Below, one piece after another: positions 16,301 to 30,700 of a DNA stretch of 64,000 nucleotides. The translations under genes and the position numbers were made by a program. The DNA is taken from contig OY979725.1 of the NCBI GenBank assembly GCA_963855995.1, positions 1,860,001 through 1,924,000 on the forward strand. The letters are read 5' to 3'. Source of the DNA: Muricea muricata (taxonomy: Eukaryota > Cnidaria > Anthozoa > Malacalcyonacea > Plexauridae). Every line of letters starts with the position of its first letter. Position 1 is the first letter of the stretch. Below the pieces are notes generated by a model. The model was given only the letters and a program-made list of their open reading frames with translations, was not told the origin of the DNA and searched no databases.

Positions 16301-18700
16301 AAATGAGGCAGATTCTGAAAAAGCAATTAGATGCGTCGTTCTGCCTCCAAACTAAGTTTTTTCTTATACTATGACTGATTCGATCGCTTTTGCAAAGTTT
16401 CAAGCGATTTCGTCAAACTTTGCCGACTTTCAAAAATTCAGCCAAATATAACAAAGTAGGAGAAAGTCAAACATAGTGGTAAACACTAGCACACTGTCTC
16501 AAGTACATGTTTACATCCCAAAACTTATATAGAACTTCAACCTGAGGCGATATGATGATGTTTAAGTAATTTTACATGATTTCCATGCAAAATGGGAAGA
16601 TGGCAAATGAAGACATATCCAAAATACAAACCCAGTAATAAGGCAATGAGCTGAAATGAGGCAGATTCTGAAAAAGCAATTAGATGCGTCGTTCTGCCTC
16701 CAAACTAAGTTTTTTCTTATACTATGACTGATTCGATTGCTTTTGCAAAGTTTCAAGCGATTTCGTCAAACTTTGCCGACTTTCAAAAATTCAGCCAAAT
16801 ATAACAAAGTAGGAGAAAGTCAAACATAGTGGTAAACACTAGCACACTGTCTCAAGTACATGTTTACATCCCAAAACTTATATAGAACTTCAACCTGAGG
16901 CGATATGATGATGTTTAAGTAATTTTATATGATTTCCATGCAAAATGGGAAGATGGCGAATGAAGACATATCCAAAATACAAACCCAGTAATAAGGCAAT
17001 GAGCTGAAATGAGGCAGATTCTGAAAAAGCAATTAGATGCGTCGTTCTGCCTCCAAACTAAGTTTTTTCTTATACTATGACTGATTCGATTGCTTTTGCA
17101 AAGTTTCAAGCGATTTCGTCAAACTTTGCCGACTTTCAAAAATTCAGCCAAATATAACAAAGTAGGAGAAAGTCAAACATAGTAGTAAACACTAGCACAC
17201 TGTCTCAAGTACATGTTTACATCCAAAAACTTATATAGAACTTCAACCTGAGGCGATATGATGATGTTTGAGTAATTTTACATAATTTCCATGCAAAATG
17301 GAAAGATGGCGAATGAAGACATATCCAAAATACAAACCCAGTAATAAGGCAATGAGCTGAAATGAGGCAGATTCTGAAAAAGCAATTAGATGCGTCGTTC
17401 TGCCTCCAAACTAAGTTTTTTCTTATACTATGACTGATTCGATCACTTTTGCAAAGTTTCAAGCGATTTCGTCAAACTTTGCCGACTTTCAAAAATTCAG
17501 CCAAATATAACAAAGTAAGAGAAAGTCAAACATGGTGGTAAACACTAGCACACTGTCTCAAGTACATGTTTAAATCCCAAAACTTATATAGAACTTCAAC
17601 CTGAGGCGATATGATGATGTTTGAGTAATTTTACATGATTTCCATGCAAAATGGGAAGATGGCGAATGAAGACATATCCAAAATACAAACCCAGTAATAA
17701 GGCAATGAGCTGAAATGAGGCAGATTCTGAAAAAGCAATTAGATGCGTCGTTCTGCCTCCAAACTAAGTTTTTTCTTATACTATGACTGATTCGATCACT
17801 TTTGCAAAGTTTCAAGCGATTTCGTCAAACTTTGCCGACTTTCAAAAATTCAGCCAAATATAACAAAGTAGGAGAAAGTCAAACATAGTGGTAAACACTA
17901 GCACACTGTCTCAAGTACATGTTTACATCCCAAAACTTATATAGAACTTCAACCTGAGGCGATATGATGATGTTTGAGTAATTTTACATGATTTCCATGC
18001 AAAATGGGAAGATGGCGAATGAAGACATATCCAAAATACAAACCCAGTAATAAGGCAATGAGCTGAAATGAGGCAGATTCTGAAAAAGCAATTAGATGCG
18101 TCGTTCTGCCTCCAAACTAAGTTTTTTCTTATACTATGACTGATTCGATCGCTTTTGCAAAGTTTCAAGCGATTTCGTCAAACTTTGCCGACTTTCAAAA
18201 ATTCAGCCAAATATAACAAAGTAGGAGAAAGTCAAACATAGTGGTAAACACTAGCACACTGTCTCAAGTACATGTTTACATCCCAAAACTTATATAGAAC
18301 TTCAACCTGAGGCGATATGATGATGTTTGAGTAATTTTACATGATTTCCATGCAAAATGGGAAGATGGCGAATGAAGACATATCCAAAATACAAACCCAG
18401 TAATAAGGCAATGAGCTGAAATGAGGCAGATTCTGAAAAAGCAATTAGATGCGTCGTTCTGCCTCCAAACTAAGTTTTTTCTTATACTATGACTGATTCG
18501 ATCACTTTTGCAAAGTTTCAAGCGATTTCGTCAAACTTTGCCGACTTTCAAAAATTCAGCCAAATATAACAAAGTAGGAGAAAGTCAAACATAGTAGTAA
18601 ACACTAGCACACTGTCTCAAGTACATGTTTACATCCAAAAACTTATATAGAACTTCAACCTGAGGCGATATGATGATGTTTGAGTAATTTCACATGATTT
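13330..18700. repeat. Segmental duplication inside the satellite, offsets 706, 2471 and 3177 bp
   Basis: Variant combinations recur. The tatatgatttcc variant occurs near 13748, 14455 and 16926, the acataatttcc plus atggaaag pair near 14104, 14810 and 17281, and gtttaaatccc near 15108 and 17579. The offsets are 2, 7 and 9 monomers. The simplest reading is a two-monomer duplication followed by a seven-monomer one. Confidence 0.8.
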
Positions 18701-21700
18701 CCATGCAAAATGGGAAGATGGCGAATGAAGACATATCCAAAATACAAACCCAGTAATAAGGCAATGAGCTGAAATGAGGCAGATTCTGAAAAAGCAATTA
18801 GATGCGTCGTTCTGCCTCCAAACTAAGTTTTTTCTTATACTATGACTGATTCGATCACTTTTGCAAAGTTTCAAGCGATTTCGTCAAACTTTGCCGACTT
18901 TCAAAAATTCAGCCAAATATAACAAAGTAGGAGAAAGTCAAACATAGTGGTAAACACTAGCACACTGTCTCAAGTACATGTTTACATCCCAAAACTTATA
19001 TAGAACTTCAACCTGAGGCGATATGATGATGTTTGAGTAATTTTACATGATTTCCATGCAAAATGGGAAGATGGCGAATGAAGACATATCCAAAATACAA
19101 ACCCAGTAATAAGGCAATGAGCTGAAATGAGGCAGATTCTGAAAAAGCAATTAGATGCGTCGTTCTGCCTCCAAACTAAGTTTTTTCTTATACTATGACT
19201 GATTCGATCACTTTTGCAAAGTTTCAAGCGATTTCGTCAAACTTTGCCGACTTTCAAAAATTCAGCCAAATATAACAAAGTAGGAGAAAGTCAAACATAG
19301 TAGTAAACACTAGCACACTGTCTCAAGTACATGTTTACATCCAAAAACTTATATAGAACTTCAACCTGAGGCGATATGATGATGTTTGAGTAATTTCACA
19401 TGATTTCCATGCAAAATGGGAAGATGGCGAATGAAGACATATCCAAAATACAAACCCAGTAATAAGGCAATGAGCTGAAATGAGGCAGATTCTGAAAAAG
19501 CAATTAGATGCGTCGTTCTGCCTCCAAACTAAGTTTTTTCTTATACTATGACTGATTCGATTGCTTTTGCAAAGTTTCAAGCGATTTCGTCAAACTTTGC
19601 CGACTTTCAAAAATTCAGCCAAATATAACAAAGTAGGAGAAAGTCAAACATAGTAGTAAACACTAGCACACTGTCTCAAGTACATGTTTACATCCAAAAA
19701 CTTATATAGAACTTCAACCTGAGGCGATATGATGATGTTTGAGTAATTTCACATGATTTCCATGCAAAATGGGAAGATGGCGAATGAAGACATATCCAAA
19801 ATACAAACCCAGTAATAAGGCAATGAGCTGAAATGAGGCAGATTCTGAAAAAGCAATTAGATGCGTCGTTCTGCCTCCAAACTAAGTTTTTTCTTATACT
19901 ATGACTGATTCGATCCCTTTTGCAAAGTTTCAAGCGATTTCGTCAAACTTTGCCGACTTTCAAAAATTCAGCTAAATATAACAAAGTAGGAGAAAGTCAA
20001 ACATAGTGGTAAACACTAGCACACTGTCTCAAGTACATGTTTACATCCCAAAACTTATATAGAACTTCAACCTGAGGCGATATGATGATGTTTGAGTAAT
20101 TTTACATGATTTCCATGCAAAATGGGAAGATGGCGAATGAAGACATATCCAAAATACAAACCCAGTAATAAGGCAATGAGCTGAAATGAGGCAGATTCTG
20201 AAAAAGCAATTAGATGCGTCGTTCTGCCTCCAAACTAAGTTTTTTCTTATACTATGACTGATTCGATCGCTTTTGCAAAGTTTCAAGCGATTTCGTCAAA
20301 CTTTGCCGACTTTCAAAAATTCAGCCAAATATAACAAAGTAGGAGAAAGTCAAACATAGTGGTAAACACTAGCACACTGTCTCAAGTACATGTTTACATC
20401 CCAAAACTTATATAGAACTTCAACCTGAGGCGATATGATGATGTTTGAGTAATTTTACATGATTTCCATGCAAAATGGGAAGATGGCGAATGAAGACATA
20501 TCCAAAATACAAACCCAGTAATAAGGCAATGAGCTGAAATGAGGCAGATTCTGAAAAAGCAATTAGATGCGTCGTTCTGCCTCCAAACTAAGTTTTTTCT
20601 TATACTATGACTGATTCGATCACTTTTGCAAAGTTTCAAGCGATTTCGTCAAACTTTGCCGACTTTCAAAAATTCAGCCAAATATAACAAAGTAGGAGAA
20701 AGTCAAACATAGTGGTAAACACTAGCACACTGTCTCAAGTACATGTTTACATCCCAAAACTTATATAGAACTTCAACCTGAGGCGATATGATGATGTTTG
20801 AGTAATTTTACATGATTTCCATGCAAAATGGGAAGATGGCGAATGAAGACATATCCAAAATACAAACCCAGTAATAAGGCAATGAGCTGAAATGAGGCAG
20901 ATTCTGAAAAAGCAATTAGATGCGTCGTTCTGCCTCCAAACTAAGTTTTTTCTTATACTATGACTGATTCGATCGCTTTTGCAAAGTTTCAAGCGATTTC
21001 GTCAAACTTTGCCAACTTTCAAAAATTCAGCCAAATATAACAAAGTAGGAGAAAGTCAAACATAGTGGTAAACACTAGCACACTGTCTCAAGTACATGTT
21101 TGCATCCCAAAACTTATATAGAACTTCAACCTGAGGCGATATGATGATGTTTGAGTAATTTTACATGATTTCCATGCAAAATGGGAAGATGGCGAATGAA
21201 GACATATCCAAAATACAAACCCAGTAATAAGGCAATGAGCTGAAATGAGGCAGATTCTGAAAAAGCAATTAGATGCGTCGTTCTGCCTCCAAACTAAGTT
21301 TTTTCTTATACTATGACTGATTCGATCACTTTTGCAAAGTTTCAAGCGATTTCGTCAAACTTTACAAACTTTCAAAAATTCAGCCAAATATAACAAAGTA
21401 GGAGAAAGTCAAACACAGTGGTAAACACTAGCACACTGTCTCAAGTACATGTTTACATCCCAAAACTTATATAGAACTTCAACCTGAGGCGATATGATGA
21501 TGTTTGAGTAATTTTACATGATTTCCATGCAAAATGGGAAGATGGCGAATGAAGACATATCCAAAATACAAACCCAGTAATAAGGCAATGAGCTGAAATG
21601 AGGCAGATTCTGAAAAAGCAATTAGATGCGTCGTTCTGCCTCCAAACTAAGTTTTTTCTTATACTATGACTGATTCGATTGCTTTTGCAAAGTTTCAAGC

Positions 21701-24700
21701 GATTTCGTCAAACTTTGCCGACTTTCAAAAATTCAGCCAAATATAACAAAGTAGGAGAAAGTCAAACATAGTGGTAGACACTAGCACACTGTCTCAAGTA
21801 CATGTTTACATCCCAAAACTTATATAGAACTTCAACCTGAGGCGATATGATGATGTTTGAGTAATTTTACATGATTTCCATGCAAAATGGAAAGATGGCG
21901 AATGAAGACATATCCAAAATACAAACCCAGTAATAAGGCAATGAGCTGAAATGAGGCAGATTCTGAAAAAGCAATTAGATGCGTCGTTCTGCCTAAAAAC
22001 TAAGTTTTTTCTTATACTATGACTGATTCGATCACTTTTGCAAAGTTTCAAGCGATTTCGTCAAACTTTGCCGACTTTCAAAAATTCAGCCAAATATAAC
22101 AAAGTAGGAGAAAGTCAAACATAGTAGTAAACACTAGCACACTGTCTCAAGTACATGTTTACATCCAAAAACTTATATAGAACTTCAACCTGAGGCGATA
22201 TGATGATGTTTGAGTAATTTCACATGATTTCCATGCAAAATGGGAAGATGGCGAATGAAGACATATCCAAAATACAAACCCAGTAATAAGGCAATGAGCT
22301 GAAATGAGGCAGATTCTGAAAAAGCAATTAGATGCGTCGTTCTGCCTCCAAACTAAGTTTTTTCTTATACTATGACTGATTCGATCACTTTTGCAAAGTT
22401 TCAAGCGATTTCGTCAAACTTTGCCGACTTTCAAAAATTCAGCCAAATATAACAAAGTAGGAGAAAGTCAAACATAGTGGTAAACACTAGCACACTGTCT
22501 CAAGTACATGTTTACATCCCAAAACTTATATAGAACTTCAACCTGAGGCGATATGATGATGTTTGAGTAATTTTACATGATTTCCATGCAAAATGGGAAG
22601 ATGGCGAATGAAGACATATCCAAAATACAAACCCAGTAATAAGGCAATGAGCTGAAATGAGGCAGATTCTGAAAAAGCAATTAGATGCGTCGTTCTGCCT
22701 CCAAACTAAGTTTTTTCTTATACTATGACTGATTCGATTGCTTTTGCAAAGTTTCAAGCGATTTCGTCAAACTTTGCCGACTTTCAAAAATTCAGCCAAA
22801 TATAACAAAGTAGGAGAAAGTCAAACATAGTGGTAGACACTAGCACACTGTCTCAAGTACATGTTCACATCCCAAAACTTATATAGAACTTCAACCTGAG
22901 GCGATATGATGATGTTTGAAAAATTTTACATGATTTCCATGCAAAATGGAAAGATGGCGAATGAAGACATATCCAAAATACAAACCCAGTAATAAGGCAA
23001 TGAGCTGAAATGAGGCAGATTCTGAAAAAGCAATTAGATGCGTCGTTCTGCCTCCAAACTAAGTTTTTTCTTATACTATGACTGATTCGATCACTTTTGC
23101 AAAGTTTCAAGCGATTTCGTCAAACTTTGCCGACTTTCAAAAATTCAGCCAAATATAACAAAGTAGGAGAAAGTCAAACATAGTGGTAAACACTAGCACA
23201 CTGTCTCAAGTACATGTTTACATCCCAAAAGTTATATAGAACTTCAACCTGAGGCGATATGATGATGTTTAAGTAATTTTACATGATTTCCATGCAAAAT
23301 GGGAAGATGGCGAATGAAGACATATCCAAAATACAAACCCAGTAATAAGGCAATGAGCTGAAATGAGGCAGATTCTGAAAAAGCGATTAGATGCGTCGTT
23401 CTGCCTCCAAACTAAGTTTTTTCTTATACTATGACTGATTCGATCCCTTTTGCAAAGTTTCAAGCGATTTCGTCAAACTTTGCCGACTTTCAAAAATTCA
23501 GCCAAATATAACAAAGTAGGAGAAAGTCAAACATAGTGGTAAACACTAGCACACTGTCTCAAGTACATGTTTACATCCCAAAACTTATATAGAACTTCAA
23601 CCTGAGGCGATATGATGATGTTTGAGTAATTTTACATGATTTCCATGCAAAATGGGAAGATGGCGAATGAAGACATATCCAAAATACAAACCCAGTAATA
23701 AGGCAATGAGCTGAAATGAGGCAGATTCTGAAAAAGCAATTAGATGCGTCGTTCTGCCTCCAAACTAAGTTTTTTCTTATACTATGACTGATTCGATCAC
23801 TTTTGCAAAGTTTCAAGCGATTTCGTCAAACTTTGCCGACTTTCAAAAATTCAGCCAAATATAACAAAGTAGGAGAAAGTCAAACATAGTGGTAAACACT
23901 AGCACACTGTCTCAAGTACATGTTTACATCCCAAAACTTATATAGAACTTCAACCTGAGGCGATATGATGATGTTTGAGTAATTTTACATGATTTCCATG
24001 CAAAATGGGAAGATGGCGAATGAAGACATATCCAAAATACAAACCCAGTAATAAGGCAATGAGCTGAAATGAGGCAGATTCTGAAAAAGCAATTAGATGC
24101 GTCGTTCTGCCTCCAAACTAAGTTTTTTCTTATACTATGACTGACTCGATCGCTTTTGCAAAGTTTCAAGCGATTTCGTCAAACTTTGCCGACTTTCAAA
24201 AATTCAGCCAAATATAACAAAGTAGGAGAAAGTCAAACATAGTGGTAAACACTAGCACACTGTCTCAAGTACATGTTTACATCCCAAAACTTATATAGAA
24301 CTTCAACCTGAGGCGATATGATGATGTTTGAGTAATTTTACATGATTTCCATGCAAAATGGGAAGATGGCGAATGAAGACATATCCAAAATACAAACCCA
24401 GTAATAAGGCAGTGAGCTGAAATGAGGCAGATTCTGAAAAAGCGATTAGATGCGTCGTTCTGCCTCCAAACTAAGTTTTTTCTTATACTATGACTGATTC
24501 GATCACTTTTGCAAAGTTTCAAGCGATTTCGTCAAACTTTGCCGACTTTCAAAAATTCAGCCAAATATAACAAAGTAGGAGAAAGTCAAACATAGTGGTA
24601 AACACTAGCACACTGTCTCAAGTACATGTTTACATCCCAAAACTTATATAGAACTTCAACCTGAGGCGATATGATGATGTTTGAGTAATTTTACATGATT

Positions 24701-27700
24701 TCCATGCAAAATGGGAAGATGGCGAATGAAGACATATCCAAAATACAAACCCAGTAATAAGGCAATGAGCTGAAATGAGGCAGATTCTGAAAAAGCAATT
24801 AGATGCGTCGTTCTGCCTCCAAACTAAGTTTTTTCTTATACTATGACTGATTCGATCGCTTTTGCAAAGTTTCAAGCGATTTCGTCAAACTTTGCCGACT
24901 TTCAAAAATTCAGCCAAATATAACAAAGTAGGAGAAAGTCAAACATACTGGTAAACACTAGCACACTGTCTCAAGTACATGTTTACATCCCAAAACTTAT
25001 ATAGAACTTCAACCTGAGGCGATATGATGATGTTTGAGTAATTTTACATGATTTCCATGCAAAATGGGAAGATGGCGAATGAAGACATATCCAAAATACA
25101 AACCCAGTAATAAGGCAATGAGCTGAAATGAGGCAGATTCTGAAAAAGCAATTAGATGCGTCGTTCTGCCTCCAAACTAAGTTTTTTCTTATACTATGAC
25201 TGATTCGATCGCTTTTGCAAAGTTTCAAGCGATTTCGTCAAACTTTGCCGACTTTCAAAAATTCAGCCAAATATAACAAAGTAGGAGAAAGTCAAACATA
25301 GTGGTAAACACTAGCACACTGTCTCAAGTACATGTTTACATCCCAAAACTTATATAGAACTTCAACCTGAGGCGATATGATGATGTTTGAGTAATTTTAC
25401 ATGATTTCCATGCAAAATGGGAAGATGGCGAATGAAGACATATCCAAAATACAAACCCAGTAATAAGGCAATGAGCTGAAATGAGGCAGATTCTGAAAAA
25501 GCAATTAGATGCGTCGTTCTGCCTCCAAACTAAGTTTTTTCTTATACTATGACTGATTCGATCACTTTTGCAAAGTTTCAAGCGATTTCGTCAAACTTTG
25601 CCGACTTTCAAAAATTCAGCCAAATATAACAAAGTAGGAGAAAGTCAAACATAGTAGTAAACACTAGCACACTGTCTCAAGTACATGTTTACATCCAAAA
25701 ACTTATATAGAACTTCAACCTGAGGCGATATGATGATGTTTGAGTAATTTCACATGATTTCCATGCAAAATGGGAAGATGGCGAATGAAGACATATCCAA
25801 AATACAAACCCAGTAATAAGGCAATGAGCTGAAATGAGGCAGATTCTGAAAAAGCAATTAGATGCGTCGTTCTGCCTCCAAACTAAGTTTTTTCTTATAC
25901 TATGACTGATTCGATCACTTTTGCAAAGTTTCAAGCGATTTCGTCAAACTTTGCCGACTTTCAAAAATTCAGCCAAATATAACAAAGTAGGAGAAAGTCA
26001 AACATAGTGGTAAACACTAGCACACTGTCTCAAGTACATGTTTACATCCCAAAACTTATATAGAACTTCAACCTGAGGCGATATGATGATGTTTGAGTAA
26101 TTTTACATGATTTCCATGCAAAATGGGAAGATGGCGAATGAAGACATATCCAAAATACAAACCCAGTAATAAGGCAATGAGCTGAAATGAGGCAGATTCT
26201 GAAAAAGCAATTAGATGCGTCGTTCTGCCTCCAAACTAAGTTTTTTCTTATACTATGACTGATTCGATCACTTTTGCAAAGTTTCAAGCGATTTCGTCAA
26301 ACTTTGCCGACTTTCAAAAATTCAGCCAAATATAACAAAGTAGGAGAAAGTCAAACATAGTAGTAAACACTAGCACACTGTCTCAAGTACATGTTTACAT
26401 CCAAAAACTTATATAGAACTTCAACCTGAGGCGATATGATGATGTTTGAGTAATTTCACATGATTTCCATGCAAAATGGGAAGATGGCGAATGAAGACAT
26501 ATCCAAAATACAAACCCAGTAATAAGGCAATGAGCTGAAATGAGGCAGATTCTGAAAAAGCAATTAGATGCGTCGTTCTGCCTCCAAACTAAGTTTTTTC
26601 TTATACTATGACTGATTCGATTGCTTTTGCAAAGTTTCAAGCGATTTCGTCAAACTTTGCCGACTTTCAAAAATTCAGCCAAATATAACAAAGTAGGAGA
26701 AAGTCAAACATAGTAGTAAACACTAGCACACTGTCTCAAGTACATGTTTACATCCAAAAACTTATATAGAACTTCAACCTGAGGCGATATGATGATGTTT
26801 GAGTAATTTCACATGATTTCCATGCAAAATGGGAAGATGGCGAATGAAGACATATCCAAAATACAAACCCAGTAATAAGGCAATGAGCTGAAATGAGGCA
26901 GATTCTGAAAAAGCAATTAGATGCGTCGTTCTGCCTCCAAACTAAGTTTTTTCTTATACTATGACTGATTCGATCCCTTTTGCAAAGTTTCAAGCGATTT
27001 CGTCAAACTTTGCCGACTTTCAAAAATTCAGCTAAATATAACAAAGTAGGAGAAAGTCAAACATAGTGGTAAACACTAGCACACTGTCTCAAGTACATGT
27101 TTACATCCCAAAACTTATATAGAACTTCAACCTGAGGCGATATGATGATGTTTGAGTAATTTTACATGATTTCCATGCAAAATGGGAAGATGGCGAATGA
27201 AGACATATCCAAAATACAAACCCAGTAATAAGGCAATGAGCTGAAATGAGGCAGATTCTGAAAAAGCAATTAGATGCGTCGTTCTGCCTCCAAACTAAGT
27301 TTTTTCTTATACTATGACTGATTCGATCGCTTTTGCAAAGTTTCAAGCGATTTCGTCAAACTTTGCCGACTTTCAAAAATTCAGCCAAATATAACAAAGT
27401 AGGAGAAAGTCAAACATAGTGGTAAACACTAGCACACTGTCTCAAGTACATGTTTACATCCCAAAACTTATATAGAACTTCAACCTGAGGCGATATGATG
27501 ATGTTTGAGTAATTTTACATGATTTCCATGCAAAATGGGAAGATGGCGAATGAAGACATATCCAAAATACAAACCCAGTAATAAGGCAATGAGCTGAAAT
27601 GAGGCAGATTCTGAAAAAGCAATTAGATGCGTCGTTCTGCCTCCAAACTAAGTTTTTTCTTATACTATGACTGATTCGATCACTTTTGCAAAGTTTCAAG

Positions 27701-30700
27701 CGATTTCGTCAAACTTTGCCGACTTTCAAAAATTCAGCCAAATATAACAAAGTAGGAGAAAGTCAAACATAGTGGTAAACACTAGCACACTGTCTCAAGT
27801 ACATGTTTACATCCCAAAACTTATATAGAACTTCAACCTGAGGCGATATGATGATGTTTGAGTAATTTTACATGATTTCCATGCAAAATGGGAAGATGGC
27901 GAATGAAGACATATCCAAAATACAAACCCAGTAATAAGGCAATGAGCTGAAATGAGGCAGATTCTGAAAAAGCAATTAGATGCGTCGTTCTGCCTCCAAA
28001 CTAAGTTTTTTCTTATACTATGACTGATTCGATCGCTTTTGCAAAGTTTCAAGCGATTTCGTCAAACTTTGCCAACTTTCAAAAATTCAGCCAAATATAA
28101 CAAAGTAGGAGAAAGTCAAACATAGTGGTAAACACTAGCACACTGTCTCAAGTACATGTTTGCATCCCAAAACTTATATAGAACTTCAACCTGAGGCGAT
28201 ATGATGATGTTTGAGTAATTTTACATGATTTCCATGCAAAATGGGAAGATGGCGAATGAAGACATATCCAAAATACAAACCCAGTAATAAGGCAATGAGC
28301 TGAAATGAGGCAGATTCTGAAAAAGCAATTAGATGCGTCGTTCTGCCTCCAAACTAAGTTTTTTCTTATACTATGACTGATTCGATCACTTTTGCAAAGT
28401 TTCAAGCGATTTCGTCAAACTTTACAAACTTTCAAAAATTCAGCCAAATATAACAAAGTAGGAGAAAGTCAAACACAGTGGTAAACACTAGCACACTGTC
28501 TCAAGTACATGTTTACATCCCAAAACTTATATAGAACTTCAACCTGAGGCGATATGATGATGTTTGAGTAATTTTACATGATTTCCATGCAAAATGGGAA
28601 GATGGCGAATGAAGACATATCCAAAATACAAACCCAGTAATAAGGCAATGAGCTGAAATGAGGCAGATTCTGAAAAAGCAATTAGATGCGTCGTTCTGCC
28701 TCCAAACTAAGTTTTTTCTTATACTATGACTGATTCGATTGCTTTTGCAAAGTTTCAAGCGATTTCGTCAAACTTTGCCGACTTTCAAAAATTCAGCCAA
28801 ATATAACAAAGTAGGAGAAAGTCAAACATAGTGGTAGACACTAGCACACTGTCTCAAGTACATGTTTACATCCCAAAACTTATATAGAACTTCAACCTGA
28901 GGCGATATGATGATGTTTGAGTAATTTTACATGATTTCCATGCAAAATGGAAAGATGGCGAATGAAGACATATCCAAAATACAAACCCAGTAATAAGGCA
29001 ATGAGCTGAAATGAGGCAGATTCTGAAAAAGCAATTAGATGCGTCGTTCTGCCTAAAAACTAAGTTTTTTCTTATACTATGACTGATTCGATCACTTTTG
29101 CAAAGTTTCAAGCGATTTCGTCAAACTTTGCCGACTTTCAAAAATTCAGCCAAATATAACAAAGTAGGAGAAAGTCAAACATAGTAGTAAACACTAGCAC
29201 ACTGTCTCAAGTACATGTTTACATCCAAAAACTTATATAGAACTTCAACCTGAGGCGATATGATGATGTTTGAGTAATTTCACATGATTTCCATGCAAAA
29301 TGGGAAGATGGCGAATGAAGACATATCCAAAATACAAACCCAGTAATAAGGCAATGAGCTGAAATGAGGCAGATTCTGAAAAAGCAATTAGATGCGTCGT
29401 TCTGCCTCCAAACTAAGTTTTTTCTTATACTATGACTGATTCGATCACTTTTGCAAAGTTTCAAGCGATTTCGTCAAACTTTGCCGACTTTCAAAAATTC
29501 AGCCAAATATAACAAAGTAGGAGAAAGTCAAACATAGTGGTAAACACTAGCACACTGTCTCAAGTACATGTTTACATCCCAAAACTTATATAGAACTTCA
29601 ACCTGAGGCGATATGATGATGTTTGAGTAATTTTACATGATTTCCATGCAAAATGGGAAGATGGCGAATGAAGACATATCCAAAATACAAACCCAGTAAT
29701 AAGGCAATGAGCTGAAATGAGGCAGATTCTGAAAAAGCAATTAGATGCGTCGTTCTGCCTCCAAACTAAGTTTTTTCTTATACTATGACTGATTCGATTG
29801 CTTTTGCAAAGTTTCAAGCGATTTCGTCAAACTTTGCCGACTTTCAAAAATTCAGCCAAATATAACAAAGTAGGAGAAAGTCAAACATAGTGGTAGACAC
29901 TAGCACACTGTCTCAAGTACATGTTCACATCCCAAAACTTATATAGAACTTCAACCTGAGGCGATATGATGATGTTTGAAAAATTTTACATGATTTCCAT
30001 GCAAAATGGAAAGATGGCGAATGAAGACATATCCAAAATACAAACCCAGTAATAAGGCAATGAGCTGAAATGAGGCAGATTCTGAAAAAGCAATTAGATG
30101 CGTCGTTCTGCCTCCAAACTAAGTTTTTTCTTATACTATGACTGATTCGATCACTTTTGCAAAGTTTCAAGCGATTTCGTCAAACTTTGCCGACTTTCAA
30201 AAATTCAGCCAAATATAACAAAGTAGGAGAAAGTCAAACATAGTGGTAAACACTAGCACACTGTCTCAAGTACATGTTTACATCCCAAAAGTTATATAGA
30301 ACTTCAACCTGAGGCGATATGATGATGTTTAAGTAATTTTACATGATTTCCATGCAAAATGGGAAGATGGCGAATGAAGACATATCCAAAATACAAACCC
30401 AGTAATAAGGCAATGAGCTGAAATGAGGCAGATTCTGAAAAAGCGATTAGATGCGTCGTTCTGCCTCCAAACTAAGTTTTTTCTTATACTATGACTGATT
30501 CGATCCCTTTTGCAAAGTTTCAAGCGATTTCGTCAAACTTTGCCGACTTTCAAAAATTCAGCCAAATATAACAAAGTAGGAGAAAGTCAAACATAGTGGT
30601 AAACACTAGCACACTGTCTCAAGTACATGTTTACATCCCAAAACTTATATAGAACTTCAACCTGAGGCGATATGATGATGTTTGAGTAATTTTACATGAT